Source of the DNA: Taenia hydatigena
Taxonomy: Eukaryota; Platyhelminthes; Cestoda; Cyclophyllidea; Taeniidae
Assembly: GCA_036345935.2 (NCBI GenBank)
Contig: JADWOT020001183.1
Span: 1 to 64,000 of the forward strand
DNA length: 64,000 nucleotides
Direction: 5' to 3'
Position 1 is the first letter of the stretch. Each line of letters starts with the position of its first letter. Below the pieces are notes generated by a model. It was not told where the DNA came from, did not search any database, and saw nothing but the letters and a program-made list of their open reading frames with translations. Positions 1 to 11,819 of the stretch are shown here, piece after piece. Made by a program: the position numbers and the translations under genes.

Positions 1-935
1 TCATGCGAATTGCACCTTCACTGCTCCTTTATCCACTTCCTTTTGCAGAGTCTACAGGTGGGAATGCTAATTGCATTGTACGCTCTCAAAATTCAGCAGT
101 GGATCACAAATATTACCTTTTAATTTGCAGGCAAATCGGTTTCCTTCTGTGTTGCATTAACGTTAGCCAAATTGACGCGGCTAATAGCCATTCAAGTCTA
201 CGGGACAGCCGCCCAAACAGGAGTGCCCAGATAGGTGTTGCTTCTTCAATACTGATTGGCTCAACTAGTCGGTCAAGAATATTTGTTTCCTCACTACTCG
301 GGCTGCCTGCATGTGCAGGTAGTCGTTCAGAGCTTCTCTTCGCTCCTGATAGATTCTGGACATTCTAGCAGTCTCAAGCTTCCACGCTGCTTTTCGGGTG
401 GCTAAACAGACCCATCCACATGGTGTTCTTGCACCAGCAGTCACCACATTCAGCTGCAAATGCGTTTGGATTGAGCGTATGAAAGCCTATATGCAAAAGT
501 CACGATGAAGTGCATTGAATTTGTGCTTATACTCAATACCTTGTCAGTAGCAGCATTTCACCTGCCTAAGCGGAGAAGAACTGGCTGATCCAGTGGTGGC
601 GAATGGGACGAGTACTGGAGTTCGCCACTGCCATAGTCATAACAAGATCCCTGAAACCGTTTGTAGTTAGGATTCTATAGGTGCATGCAACTTACCACCT
701 CGAAGACAATTTTTGCAAAAGGTGGATGCTTGTCAATGGTAAGAAGGCATTCGTTAGGCAGGTTAGTCGGTGAGAGAGCAATAATGGGATTAGGAGTGCT
801 TTGTTTGGCTGGATGTCCTTGTCGTGATGGCTGCGATGAAAGCAGGGATCGTGGCACAGGTTGCATGGGCATGATTTCCTTGCTGTTGAAGAGGACGACT
901 TCATTTTGTTGCTAGTTGTGTGTGTGTGTTTGTGT
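1..935. repeat. Kinase-linked duplicon, copy D
   Basis: This segment is a diverged copy of about 21,640-22,960. Shared landmarks read by eye include GATCCCTGAAACCGTTTGTA at about 648 and 21,904, the block TTACCAC/CCTCGAAGAC near 692 matching about 22,371, and the sequence around 899-925 matching about 22,917-22,945. Relative to copy B it lacks the kinase-derived exon sequence, so it is a truncated or internally deleted copy. Its minus strand holds a short open frame at 265-459 with a basic helix-like end, which I do not recognise. A TG-rich run ends the segment at about 916-937. I see no functional gene here. Confidence 0.6.
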
Positions 936-1930
936 AACAATAGAGAAGAAGGAAATAGCCATGAATGAATGGAGGAAAGAAAGAGTCAAGAAAAAGGAGT
1001 AGAGGACGAAGAAGAAGGGATGGCAAAAAGGGAAGGAGAAGGAGGAGGAGAACAGGACACCTGCGACTATAAAATAAAAGGAGGAAATGGGAGTGAGTGC
1101 GTCGAGATGACGACGGGCGTTTGTCTGTGTCAATGAATTGGGGGCGGGCGGAGCAGAGAGGCAGAAGGGAGGAGGTAGGAGAGTAGGATGGAGTGCTGGG
1201 TGATGGAATGCGGAAGGAGGAGGCGGTGACGTTTGCAGGTATACATGCAAGCATGCATGGGGCGTGAAATAACTGTGTCAGTGATGAGAATATGAAAAAA
1301 GTGAAAGAGAATGGTAAATTGTTGGTACCAGTGTGTGCGTCGTATGTGTGACGGCGAGATAAAATGCGAAAATGTTGAGGTGAAGCCCCAAATGGTAGTC
1401 TATTGAGCAGATAATCGGTTAACTTGTTTCGGAAAGAGAAGGATCAATAGAGGAGTAAATGAAGAGGTGAGAAGGAAAACAAAGTGAATGGATGGAGTCA
1501 AAAGGGCAGGAAAATGATTAGTCTCTATTTACGGAGGGCATTGAAAAAAGGGGATACGAAAAGGTGGAAAAAGAAAAAAAGGGAGCAAGGAAGCATGGCG
1601 CACATAATAAAGTTGATAAGGAGGGTGAGGAGGGGGTAAGGAATAAGTGCACAATGTGTGTCACATGAATGTGGCAGTGAGAAAGATAATGAAAGGAGAA
1701 AACAGTGGGGAAGCACTTGGTGAAGCCGAAGGTATCAATGAAAAAGAAAAGGAGTGCTTGACTTTCCTTTGTGTGGTCGTTTGCTGTTTCCTCGTATAAT
1801 CGAGATGTACTGAAAGGAATTATTTGTGGCAGTGCGGTGGGGTGAAAGGTAAGAAAGAAGAAGGAGAGGAAGGAAAGAAGCCCTTTACTCTTGGACGTTC
1901 GTGCGTGTGTTCGAGGTGATCTTGGCAATA
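910..1930. repeat. Purine-rich module, inverted at 40,230-41,065
   Basis: The plus strand is strongly GA-rich, with many GAAGGAG-type runs. It matches the reverse complement of about 40,230-41,065, which is pyrimidine-rich. Landmarks are GCGTTTGTCTGT at about 1,117 against the inverted match near 40,843, and the palindrome-like GTGTCACATGAATGTGGCAG near 1,659 against the perfect palindrome at 40,501-40,518. Open frames on the minus strand here are serine/leucine/phenylalanine-rich and follow from composition, so I do not call them genes. Confidence 0.55.
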
Positions 1931-2689
1931 AATAAACATGAAGTGGTCCACTGGTTTGCGTAGTTGTTAAACGAGGTTACTTGTGTTACTGTGCTCCGTC
2001 GATTGTCACTGCGGTCTGTTTGGGTGCCTTTGCCATCCCTCTCCGGTGACCGAGAAAACACATTTATACATTTTTTCGCGGTAAGTGCAATACTTATGTT
2101 CTTTAAATGTGCTTTGTAGGCCAAAGGTGGGAGAACAATTTGAACTTGGTAGCGAAGTGGTGTGATGACTCTAAGGGGTGTGACTCATCCCCGTCCTAAA
2201 CTGCCTTACAAGGCCTCGCTGTACCCTCTCTCTCCCGTAATAAATATGTCGAAGCGCGCTCAGACTTCTAATAACAAGGGCGATTCGAAGGGAGAGGAGG
2301 AACCCTCGACAGTGAGCAGTGCTAATTGTCGACGTGGATGCTGCGCTTGAAAGAGAGCGATTGAGTCCTTCCCTCTTACTTTGTCCAGAGGGAGCAAGAT
2401 AGTGGAGCATTTAGAATTGGGAAGCCTTTGTCACAATCAAAATGCTTACTAATAAGTAGAATATACGATCAGATGATTGCATTATAGTTTTGTCTTGCTT
2501 TAAATTTAAAATAATTCTCGATTTTGATTATCGCAATGATATTCCCATGCGTTTTTATATGAATCTTATTCATTGTTGGATTCCTCTTTCACGCCTATTA
2601 AGTAAACTACCTCGTTTACATATTTCCTTTTAAATTCAATGCAAAACAAAGTGTTTAGTTTAAGTGCAATTTTTATTTGCACCAATTTC
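1931..2689. other. No gene seen
   Basis: I see no convincing coding sequence, RNA gene or mobile element. It becomes AT-rich after about 2,450. Short open frames at 2,162-2,410 on both strands have no recognisable motif. Confidence 0.5.
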
Positions 2690-5080
2690 ACAAATATTAA
2701 ACGCTTGCTTGTTTTATCAGACATGCATTGATGTGATTGGCTAGTTCTTTGCGTCGGGCTCGTAAATGGTGTGCATTGTTCGGTCATTGCTTAGAAACTT
2801 AGAAATCTGGTAAATATTTGGCAATATTTATTGATGTTAGTTAACCGACTGCTGGCATGATCTTTGAGTGTTGATCGGCATCCGTTTTACGCCTATTTGA
2901 TAAGTCAAATACAGAGGATTTTTGGCTTCCCAACTGCATGGCCTAATCGCGTTCATTTTTTGCTATTTAATGCTTTGGGTGATGAATTGAGATTGTTCTG
3001 TCAGTGTTTTTACTGATTTGTTTTTTTACGATGATGAGTTCTGAGTAATGAGTCGTAATTTTAAATTTGCTGATTGCTTGGCACTTACTCATTATTTCCG
3101 CTGATATGTATTCATTACATGCCTTTTTATTGCATTTCCCTTATCCGTATATTTGCTAGATTAGACGTTGAAGAAGCGGCTGCAGTCTCTGTCAAAAATT
3201 TCGTTTTACAATGGGTGGATGCATTATCAGGCGGTAATGAGTGCGAACGTCGCCTTCGCTATCGCTTCAAACATTTCACAGGTAAGATTTGATTGCAGTA
3301 ACTGTGTAGCTGGTGTCTTTTCTGTGCAACGATGGATTCGACGTGTGTTTATTTTGGGCAGAAATGCGCTTTTAGCATCGATCTGTAGAACCATTCACGC
3401 TTTTACGTGGAAGAAGGTGCGTTAGTTTCAGTTGATTAATTTTATTGCGTTTTCTGACTGTCGATTGACTTCCTTCATGCGCCTGCATGGTGGTATGGCC
3501 GCAAAGGCCTCATAGTGTGGCCATTAGGGCGTTTTGTTTTCCTCCTGCACGACCTACTCACGCTCACTTTTGCTGTACAATACTTGAGGCGATGAATTGA
3601 GATTGTTTTGCCAATTCGTCAATTGGTTTGCTTACTTAATGACAGTGGATCTGGATTAGTGGGACATAATTTTGTCGAGGATTGCTTTAACTTTGCTAAG
3701 TGCTTGGTGCCTATCGGCTACTTTCTTGCTAATGAGTGTTCGTTATATCGTCATACCTCATTATTATTCATTTCACTTCCCTTACGTGTTTACTTGCTAG
3801 AATACAGGTTGAAGAGGTAGGTGCACTGAAGGAGGGTGGGCTTGTTGTCGCCTTGAGAAGGAATGATGAGTTGTGTGTTTAATTTTATGGTTGAAGCAGC
3901 ACATGCTCCGTGTCGTATCGGTTACCAATCTTTTTCATTGCACATAAGCGTGGTTTTGTGGCTCTTTTCAAGGTACTTGATTTGTAATGCATGCGGCTCC
4001 CTTTAGTTCAATGCACGTATATACTTGTTGTGACGGAGGCTCCTACTTCCCTTCCTTGGTGTGGACTATTCATTCCCGCGAGGCATAAGCAGGCAAGCAG
4101 TGCAGATATGTGCTCCAGGAGGAGGCAGAGGATGACTGGCTGCTGCTGCTGCTGTTGCTATTGCTGAGGCGTGTGGGCGGCAGGCATTCGTTGGATCTTT
4201 CACGATATCCGCATGGATGAGTTCTGAGTGCTGGAATGTGCAGAGTAGTGCCGTGCTTGCTTCTGTCCATTCCGACATTTTGCAGTTCATGCTATATGAA
4301 AGTGTGTTTGCGATGCGTCAGCAGATTCTTAGCGACTGGTAGGCATGTCAGGGCTTGATTGTTGTGCGTCACTCTCGTGGTCTTGAGGAGTTGCAAGTTT
4401 TGTTTTTCTTTTCCCTTTAGACCAGTGTCTCCCTCTTCTACTACTGCTGGCCGTGAATGCGCATGATGGTGAGCAAATTTCCCGTTCCCGAACCCTATGG
4501 ATTCCGCTGTTACCGTAGGGAAGAAGGAGGAGGATGCTGCTGGAAGGGGCGAGTGAGGGCGTGCAATGCGTTGCCTTCGTCGCCAGTGGTGTGTGAAATG
4601 CACAAATAAATGTCTTTTTCCCAAACTGCTACTACTACTGTTGTGCCTTTGTCCTTCCGTCCTCCTCGGTGGGCCGATTGAGAGGGTGGGTGGCGAGGAA
4701 AGTCTGTGAGGGGGATCAGTTTGTAAGTGTTCTCTTATTTTAATAAGGATGGGTTTTGGTTGCCGTTGTCTAATTTAGTAAGAAGAGTCGTAATCTTACT
4801 AAGTACTTGGTTCTCATTCATTATTTTCTTACATTCAAGTCCCTTTCCCATTCACACCTACTTCTTTATCCATTTTGCTTCATGCAATTATTTCCTACAA
4901 CAGAGGTCAAAGCAACGAGTGTAGCCGTTGTTGGGACTTTTTGTCTATCAACCGAATTACCTAATCATGCTTACTGTTTTTTTTTTTTTTGCCACAGAAC
5001 ACTTCTAGTGGCCGATTAAGATTGTCTCGAGAGTTCGCCAAATGGTTTGTCATTTCAATGATGGTGGATGTTGATTGATG
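2690..5080 (+). repeat. Diverged tandem units with a kinase beta3-like segment
   Basis: Several diverged units recur in direct orientation. Each holds versions of a GATGAATTGAGATTGTT block (about 2,980, 3,591 and, altered, about 5,013), a GAG..TAATGAGTCGTAAT block with an ACTCATTATTT block (about 3,035-3,100 and 4,785-4,830), and a GTTGAAGAAGCGG-like segment followed by GCAG..GTC (about 3,164, 3,809 and, altered, 4,903). A related array is at 23,760-24,720. The last segment can read as AVSVKN (3,184) or, in the second array, AVAVKT (24,292). That resembles the beta3 strand with catalytic lysine of tyrosine kinases. A CTG run lies at 4,141-4,158. The array is visible directly; the kinase origin is an inference from a very short motif. 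Confidence 0.5.
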
Positions 5081-6229
5081 AGGCCAACGTGGATCGGTGC
5101 TATTGCTTGGGATGTTGATGGATGGGATCGGATAAAATACCCCACATGGTGACATCCGAGTTGATAATGGAATAGAATATCAAGATTTGTGTTTGTCCTT
5201 TATAAATTGCTTGCTGTGATTAACCACTTTTTGATGAGGAAAGGGAAAGGATTGTGAAATGACCATGTCCTAGTCAAATGAAGCCTGCAAGGGAACAAAC
5301 GACACGCTTGGTAAAGTAAACTCCAACCTGCAATGTTTGGGGTGCGTGAAGTAGTTGGAACTTGGCACAGTCATCGGCGTAGATTCTCACCAGCACTAGG
5401 ATCGTGGAAGCGAATAGGTCTGCAGCGGATAAGGCAGTGGACGTGGATCCGTCTGGCAAGGTGGTTGGGAGTTTTGCAATGTGACTTCTGGAGTTGCTCA
5501 TTCTGCCCTTAGTGGCGAATCCTTCTCACGTGGCGATTGCAGGAGTCTGGGTAAGACCGCTATTTGCTGTGGTCACAGTGGTGGCTGAGGGCTTCTAGCT
5601 GTTGCGGACGCTCTGTCTCCTTCCATCACAACGACGACACTTGACGATATCATTCAACGCCTGCGCGCCGACTGGCTGTCGACTGTGTGCATAGAAGCAG
5701 CATAGATTTCACGGTGGGGTGTACTCGAAAGGAAGTTATAAAATTACGCGACCAGCATCAAAGGGACATCTTCAGTTGTCAATTTGGACTTAAGCATGCT
5801 GAATTTAAGCAGTGGTTTAGCATTGGATGAAACGAGTGCAAAGGACTCATTTCATTTCAGACGTGAAGTTTCGCTCTGTCCACTACTGAAGTGACTGGCA
5901 TGTTTGTGATCCGCCAAGTTGCACTCTCGTATGCCTACACGAGCAGGATGGACATTGATGACGGTGAACAAAGCAGTGGAAGGCCATCGGTCACATCGGC
6001 GCAGAATGTGGGTTCGCCACTGCAACAGTTTAAAGAGGCGTCGCTGAACCTGATTGGAGTGGGGATTCCGTAATTCGGCACGATTTTGACATCCCACTGC
6101 AGTAAGGTGGCAGTCTGCATCCTGCCTACACTGAAAGCAGAATGGATCAGTTCTCTCTGCATCCCTTTAAAGCTTGGAATCATTTTCTCTTACTCAGCAA
6201 AGATAAGTCAACAGTGAGATGGGTCTGGT
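5081..6229. other. Flank of kinase remnant, no gene seen
   Basis: No convincing gene. The end of this stretch, from about 6,010, has loose similarity to the flanks of copies B and D (GGTTCGCCACTGC and a TTCTCTTACTCAGCA acceptor-like run near 6,184 that matches about 22,070). It may hold upstream exons of the decayed kinase, but nothing recognisable survives. Confidence 0.35.
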
Positions 6230-7430
6230 ATAGGCATGTCCACGTAGAGTGACAAAGCCTTCCGTGAGTTGGAAAGGAGGATTCAAAGACTTCCGCATCA
6301 ACGCATCGTGCGTTTCCTCTTTGTCTCTTTTGATGTACCCTTCAGCTGGAGTCCTCATTGTCACCGAGTTCGTGGCCGACGGTGCTCTTTGCGACTGCCT
6401 CAAGCCTGCTGAGGGACGCCAACTGGACACCACTAATCCCATTTGCACTATTGCTCAGATTGTTGCCCACTGTCGCCTTCTCTCTCATCCTTCCAAACTT
6501 TTTCTTTCCTGTTAAAATCAGGTCGCATCTAACGGCAGGACACGTAGTGGAATACGGTACGGAATTGAAGAATAGGGCATTTGATTTCCCAGAGCCCACT
6601 CTTTGGTCTTACTCGCAACTCATTTACTCCTTATTACCGTAAATAGAGAAACACGATGTCAATCATTTGATGAGGTAAATCACCCTTTGCAGATTAAGCA
6701 GTGGACATGCTTCTCACACTATGGGTTTCACTGAAAGTCATTCTGATTTGTTCAGGCTTGCTATCGTTGCCACATTACTGCAAGCGCACCCATGAACCCT
6801 GCGACCAGTGCTGCCTTACTGTCTCAACTCTGATATAACCACCTCCACAACGGAACAAGAGGCAGAAGTTGTTCATTTACAGCACAGTAGCAGATAATGA
6901 ACACAGTTGAACAAGTCTCGTCCATGCAGTTTTCGCATCAAAGCGGGTGCAATTCACCACAGAGCAAACAGGTTTTACAAAAGCTGAAGTCTTGTCAACA
7001 ACACCAGCGCATTCGTTCTGTCGGTCAGCCAGTCAGCAATCATGGACTTATGCGTTCTTTGCTTGACAGAACGTCTAGGTCGTGATTGCTCTGGTGTATG
7101 TAGAGATTGAGGAGGTGGTGCACAGAGATCTGCGATCAGCGATTGCGATGGTTGACGTGGATGGCACCGTGAAGCTCGCCTGACTTTGACTACAGTCGGA
7201 ATTTTGTTGAATCTGAGTTTAAGTGGGCTTTTGCATGTCCGTCAGAGCAACGTCTTACCTGTAAACGCTAAGCATCATTCGATGAGTTGCGTTCTTCTGG
7301 CATTTTTATCGCCTTCCAGGTACTACAGCTATTCGTCGGTAGCATCAGTGGAAATGATGGACGCCTACCAGTCGAGTGTTAAAGCTGATGTATGGTCCTT
7401 TGGGCCCTTAAGGTTGAGGTTTTAGCGTAG
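6230..7430 (+). pseudogene. Src/Abl-like tyrosine kinase pseudogene, copy A
   Basis: Kinase landmarks follow in the family's order. From 6,257 AFRELERRIQRLPHQRIV fits helix C and beta4. After a frameshift near 6,345, GVLIVTEFVADGALCDCLK fits beta5, the hinge and helix D, ending IAQIVA. After an intron-like gap and an AG at 7,077-7,078 comes ALVYVEIEEVV and the catalytic loop HRDLRSAIAMVD (7,121-7,156). GTVKLA then meets a one-base shift where the metal-binding DFG should be; the shifted frame gives ADFD. After CTTCCAG at about 7,315, SVEMMDAYQSSVKADVWSFG (to about 7,410) is the P+1/helix F region. HRDLR is typical of Src-type kinases. The frameshifts and early stops make it inactive as a kinase. 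Assignment to the tyrosine-kinase fold is firm; the subfamily is not. Confidence 0.85.
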
Positions 7431-8189
7431 GACAAGCACATCGTACAAGAGTTGTCTCACTTGGCAGATTTTTGGGGTTGTAGGTCTGAGTAACAGTGGT
7501 TTTGTAGGGGCTAATATGCAGCAACTGGCTGTCCTTTGTGTTGCTTTCGGCGATGAAGGCAGATCAGCATTTGCAAATGCATTGGCTTCTAAACAGCTAA
7601 ACCATCAAGAAAATAAGTTAATGTACTTCCTTTAAGCAAATGAATACTAGTGACACATTACAGGCCATTCAGAAGTGGCAGTTTTGTCCATGGTGGTGCG
7701 CCAACTAACGTGGTTGACTGAGAATGATGTTAACACCAGTCGTGTAATTCAGTGGAAATGAACTAAAGTTGGAGATTTAATGGGTGCCAATGTGCCTGCT
7801 ACCGATCGTTAAGATAAACGCAAAAGGCAGCACTACTCTTCGCAGGTAAACTAATGAGGTATTTTAGGTGTTAAAGCAGACCTTTGCATACCTCAGCGTC
7901 TTTAGACATGATAACTTTAACAGTTTTAAAATTTTCTGCTTACCATTGAAACGGCATCATAAATTTAATAGTGTGAGGTCATGTGAGGTCTGTTGTTAAT
8001 GAATTTATTTGCGCTAACACTTTTTTTCGCCTGCGCATTAGCATACCAATGGTCAGGTGTCATACATGTCTGGGTAATCTCTATGGTCCTGCACATTCAA
8101 TCAAAATTTGACTTTCGGAAGTAGCGACAAGGCCAATACGTAGAGTTTTGCATGGCCAGCGTTGGCGAGTTCGGTGGCCGTACAAAACT
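7431..8189. other. No gene seen
   Basis: The first 70 bases continue the match to the kinase flank at 47,950-48,020 (CGTACA.GAGTTG and GCAGATTTTTGG.GTTG). Beyond that I see no gene. The right end may hold the decayed downstream part of the minus-strand retrotransposon at 8,190-8,875, but no RNase H or integrase motif is readable. Confidence 0.4.
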
Positions 8190-8875
8190 GAAGCGTCTTG
8201 TGTCTTTTTTTATTACCTCTGGGCCCTATTTATGAAGTTTGGCCACTAACTAAAGCATAGATGTCAGAAAACACTCTGCCTATGTTCTCAGAAATAGTGA
8301 AAATTGTTTACATTGCCATATCTCCGTCCACCCGCAATTGAATTATTCCCCGTTTGATAATCGTCAGGCTCTTATTATTACGCATTTCCGCCACAATTTT
8401 ACTGCATCTCTATTGGTAGCAGTTTACTTGGTGCGATTCGCATAGAGCGGCAAATGCAGCTGCTGCATCACAAATTCCTAAGGGCATCAACGAAAATTCC
8501 TAATGGTTTTTGACAATAGTAAAACTAGTCCTTTTTTGTCCACTTTCGTTATGCTACTTGCCGATACACTGATGTTGCGTCTAGAGCAGATGGTCACTAA
8601 ACCGTGTAGGTAGTATAACTAATCAGTTGCGTAAGAGAAATTAAGACCATCCTTCTGAGCTATAGATTTAAGGCCTCTGTAGTCGATATACAACTCTTGG
8701 CATTTATCTGTCTTCTACTGTGAATGATTTAAATGAGGTACGGTGAATTTGATGGCTTTACAACCTCATAAAAAGTCCATTCTGCCACTAAGTGATAGGC
8801 TTCGTCCAGGAGGGTGTATAATATGCATTTGATTGGCTGTTAGATCCATCTAGTGCCCATCATATTATTATTGAT
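8190..8875 (-). mobile_element. Ty3/gypsy reverse transcriptase remnant
   Basis: On the minus strand, reverse transcriptase motifs occur in family order and near-normal spacing, but in different frames. VVKPSNSPYL (about 8,765-8,735) matches the usual I.PSNSPWASP. LYIDYRGLKSIAQKDGL (about 8,700-8,650) matches the CVDYR.LN..T.KD block. LDATSVYRQVA (about 8,590-8,558) matches LDL.SGYHQI. MPLGICDAAAAFA (8,487-8,449) matches MPFGLCNAPATFQ. VDGDMA (about 8,331-8,313) lies where the catalytic Y.DD should be and has lost one of its aspartates. Several frameshifts and stops show a dead copy. No long terminal repeats, primer-binding site or integrase were found next to it. Confidence 0.85.
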
Positions 8876-10189
8876 AGTATAGCTCTCAGAGTCTTTCCCT
8901 TGCACTGATGACATGGCCTTGGCTGCAACTCTGGTGGTAGCATTAAAACAACGTAGACGTCTCCCTTTGATGGCGAAAAGGCTGTCGCATCATCGATGTT
9001 TTCGTAGGTAAAGACGACAGTTCGAAAATTTAGGATAAGATTGCGGCGCCAAGGGTCACATTTAACATAGTCATTCATAAAACCTGAAATGCTATAATTT
9101 ATTTAAAGTGCGGCTATCTTGAATGAAAACACTGAGAGAAATGGATTGCAGGCATTCAGCAGGGCGAGGCCTTGGAGTCCTTGTCCATGACCAAACCCGA
9201 GCACATGCCCATGTTCGACTCAGAGTCTGTAATTTCAATTGCGTGAGGCGAGCGCATAAGTTCGACCTCGATTCTCAACGCGCAATCTTCGATAATTCCT
9301 TTCTGTTTTTAAACCTCGTCATCTCTGTTATCCAGTCATCCCATGATTAAACTTTTACCAAACAGTAGCTTTCGGTAGTCCCTATTTATCTCCCGTTACT
9401 TCATCTTTACCAACCGTCATTTATTCCTTCCATTGTCGCCTCCACCACCACCACTATTCCTTAATCCTGTTATCTGTTCAATAGCGATTGAACGCTTTGG
9501 TTGCACTTCATGAACAATGCAAAATCACCGGCCTCCCACCTGGTACGACACTCAGAATATGCGGCGTGCTTGGCGTGGAGGATTAGGTGAATGTCTGCAT
9601 CACCATTCCTAACTGGTGATGGATGATTTCTCATTGATATTCCATCCTCCCTCACTTCCTTTTTCTCTTTACTTCTTATCATCCATCACAGTGAAACCTT
9701 CCTCAGTGCTCTAGAGACCATTCATGGACTAATTTCACATTAAGACAACTCGCGCTGGGTAGGCTTGCAGCCAAAGACAAGCCTAGTTACTCTCCAACCA
9801 GTACCATATCCTATTACTATTTGATTGAATGCAACGTTGCTCTATGCTGCCTTTTAATCATTTGGACGAATCGCGGTTGTAGAACCGCTTGGTATGAGAA
9901 GGGTGGCGAATTGACCTGCAGTATGTATAAAACCGCAAGACTGCCCATAGTGATGCAAATGACAGTAACCATGTGTTAATTTAATGAAAAAGAATTCCAC
10001 TAGGACTGGTGGAAGTATTTGTAGCAATTTTATGCAAGCCATCCCTCATACCGACCGCCGCGCAGTCCGACATGTGGCCCAACCTGAATTGTCCTCCTAT
10101 CTCTTAATCATTAGAAAAGTAATACAATTGATTCTATCACTCACACCTCACATCCGTATGATCGTTGACGGTTACACTAAAGTGTTGTT
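8876..10189. other. No gene seen; possible retroelement flank
   Basis: A 72-codon minus-strand open frame at 8,860-9,078 lies just upstream of the decayed reverse transcriptase and may be a leftover of the same polyprotein, but it shows no recognisable motif. From 9,350 to 9,480 there is a CCACCACCACCA-rich run. No gene is evident from 9,100 to 10,190. Confidence 0.35.
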
Positions 10190-10490
10190 TCAATGCTAAA
10201 ACTGATGAGTAAAGCACAAAGTTCTCCGTGTGGGCTCTGCACTTCGGAAGTTATTGATAAATTTTCCACCACCTTGTTGAAGAAGACGCTGGTGTGTTTA
10301 CGGACGCTTTCAAACAGACTAGTCCATAGTTACTTTGCCAATGTGCTATCCCTTTGACAACTCGCGAAATTCTCTTAAGATTACAATTCATTGTGTTATG
10401 CCGCAACCCAAATGGCAGCCAGTGGTAAACTACGACATGACTGAAGGATATATCATATGTACCATCAGATGAGGAACTTATCAAGTGAGT
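10190..10490 (-). mobile_element. Second Ty3/gypsy reverse transcriptase fragment
   Basis: The minus strand reads HVVVYHWLPFGLRHNT (about 10,440-10,390). This matches the GLY.W..MPFGL.NAPATF motif of gypsy reverse transcriptases. About 30 residues on, YGLV stands where the Y.DD box belongs. A shifted frame then gives LFESVRKHTSVFFNKVVENL (about 10,320-10,260), which fits the VFS.S.E.H..HL..V...L segment that normally follows. The catalytic aspartates are gone and there is at least one frameshift. It overlaps in domain content with the remnant at 8,190-8,875, so it comes from a separate insertion. Confidence 0.7.
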
Positions 10491-11019
10491 GCTTTAATTC
10501 CTACCAACCTTGTTTGTGTACTTTTGCTTCTAAGGTTTACTTCACGGTAATTTGCTTACAAAAGGGTCGAGTTCCACCTTGAAGCCAACGTCAGGTAAGC
10601 GCGATTTAAACAGACAAAAATATTTTGCTAGGGGGCTAAACACCACAACACTAACAGCGATACGAAAAGGTGACAATGATAAGTTTGCATTTTGAAAAGC
10701 GAAGTTTTAATTCTAAGCCTGAACAAGCAGCTCTACTTGAAGGCGAGTGCGCTCCACGAGTGGCAACTCGCATGTAAGCGCGTACTCGTTGTGACGAGAC
10801 ACATCGGTGTCGACCGGTTAACTGCTTCCTTATTGAAACGAGGGGTAAGTACGCCATTTCGCTAAAGCATAATCTATCAAGCTCAACAATTTTATTCTGC
10901 ACATTTAGAAGTAGCGGAGAACTACTTGTCACAAGCCTGTGTAGGAAGATACTGATGGCATAGACACAATAGTCATACACTTGCGGTCGGCATGGATTGA
11001 CCACGATCTCGTCTCGTTT
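10491..11019. other. No gene seen
   Basis: A 117-codon minus-strand open frame (10,651-11,004) shows no motif, and its length is within chance expectation for this window. Confidence 0.45.
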
Positions 11020-11405
11020 TCACTAGTAGGCGATTGCACTAAATGACGGCAAGTTAAAGTGCGTTGGGGTTAAACATGGAAGTGATTTGAGAGCTCGATG
11101 ATAATATTTTTGACATTCAGAGATGGTTGCGGGAGGGGTCAGCCGTGCGAGGCCGACTGAACAAAAGTGTCCTACGACTTCTCTCCTTTTACTTTCAGTT
11201 CTCACTCCTGCTGCTATTTTCGAAGTCCCTGCACTTTGTTTTATTGTCGTACAGTTCGAATGTGGTTCTTGTGGTACCGTAAGTAATTACACGTTGTCAC
11301 AAAATAATCACACTGATGTACAGTGGGTGATCAAGTGGTGGGAATAATTGGTACGAGCTAACAAGTAAAATGGCCTTTAAATGTGCTTTGGGCTTAAAGC
11401 ACCAC
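11020..11405 (+). repeat. Dispersed repeat family R2, copy 1
   Basis: It begins CACTAAATGACGGCAAGTTA (about 11,036) and ends near GTGCTTTGGGCTTAAAGC (about 11,382). The same order of blocks is seen at 14,155-14,300 and 57,773-58,160, and inverted at 42,560-42,960 and about 56,560-56,780. The end block is almost palindromic. No coding potential is shared between copies. Confidence 0.65.
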
Positions 11406-11819
11406 AATTCAATTCGCGTGCGAGGAAGAGCCCATTGCTCACTCTGTCGGTCCCTCTGAGGACCTCCGAAGAGCATGCTCTGTGTGAGCAGTAGATAAAC
11501 CAGAATGCTACCTAGTCATGTAACGGGTCTGGTCGCGTCTCGTCTGACATTTGACATGTTCGACAAGAAGTAAGAGGGTAATCAAAGAAACTTGTTGATG
11601 AGCTAATAATATGCAACGTTTGCTGTTCTCATGTTACTTATCAAAGCAACTGTCGACGTTTCGTGCAGCTTTCGGCTGGCTGCAAAATCCGCACCTTCCT
11701 CATCGTTCTACAAGATTGACTGGTACTCCAACATCCAGCATGCTTTATTTTGTCTGTGCAGTTGTTTTTTTGAGATGGTTTATTTGTGATGCATGCAACT
11801 CCTTTTGAAATGCAAATTT

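Noticed and set aside
901..1254. Overlapping minus-strand frames of 112-117 codons
   Set aside because: The sequence is a GA-rich simple region, and two overlapping frames are both open for that reason.
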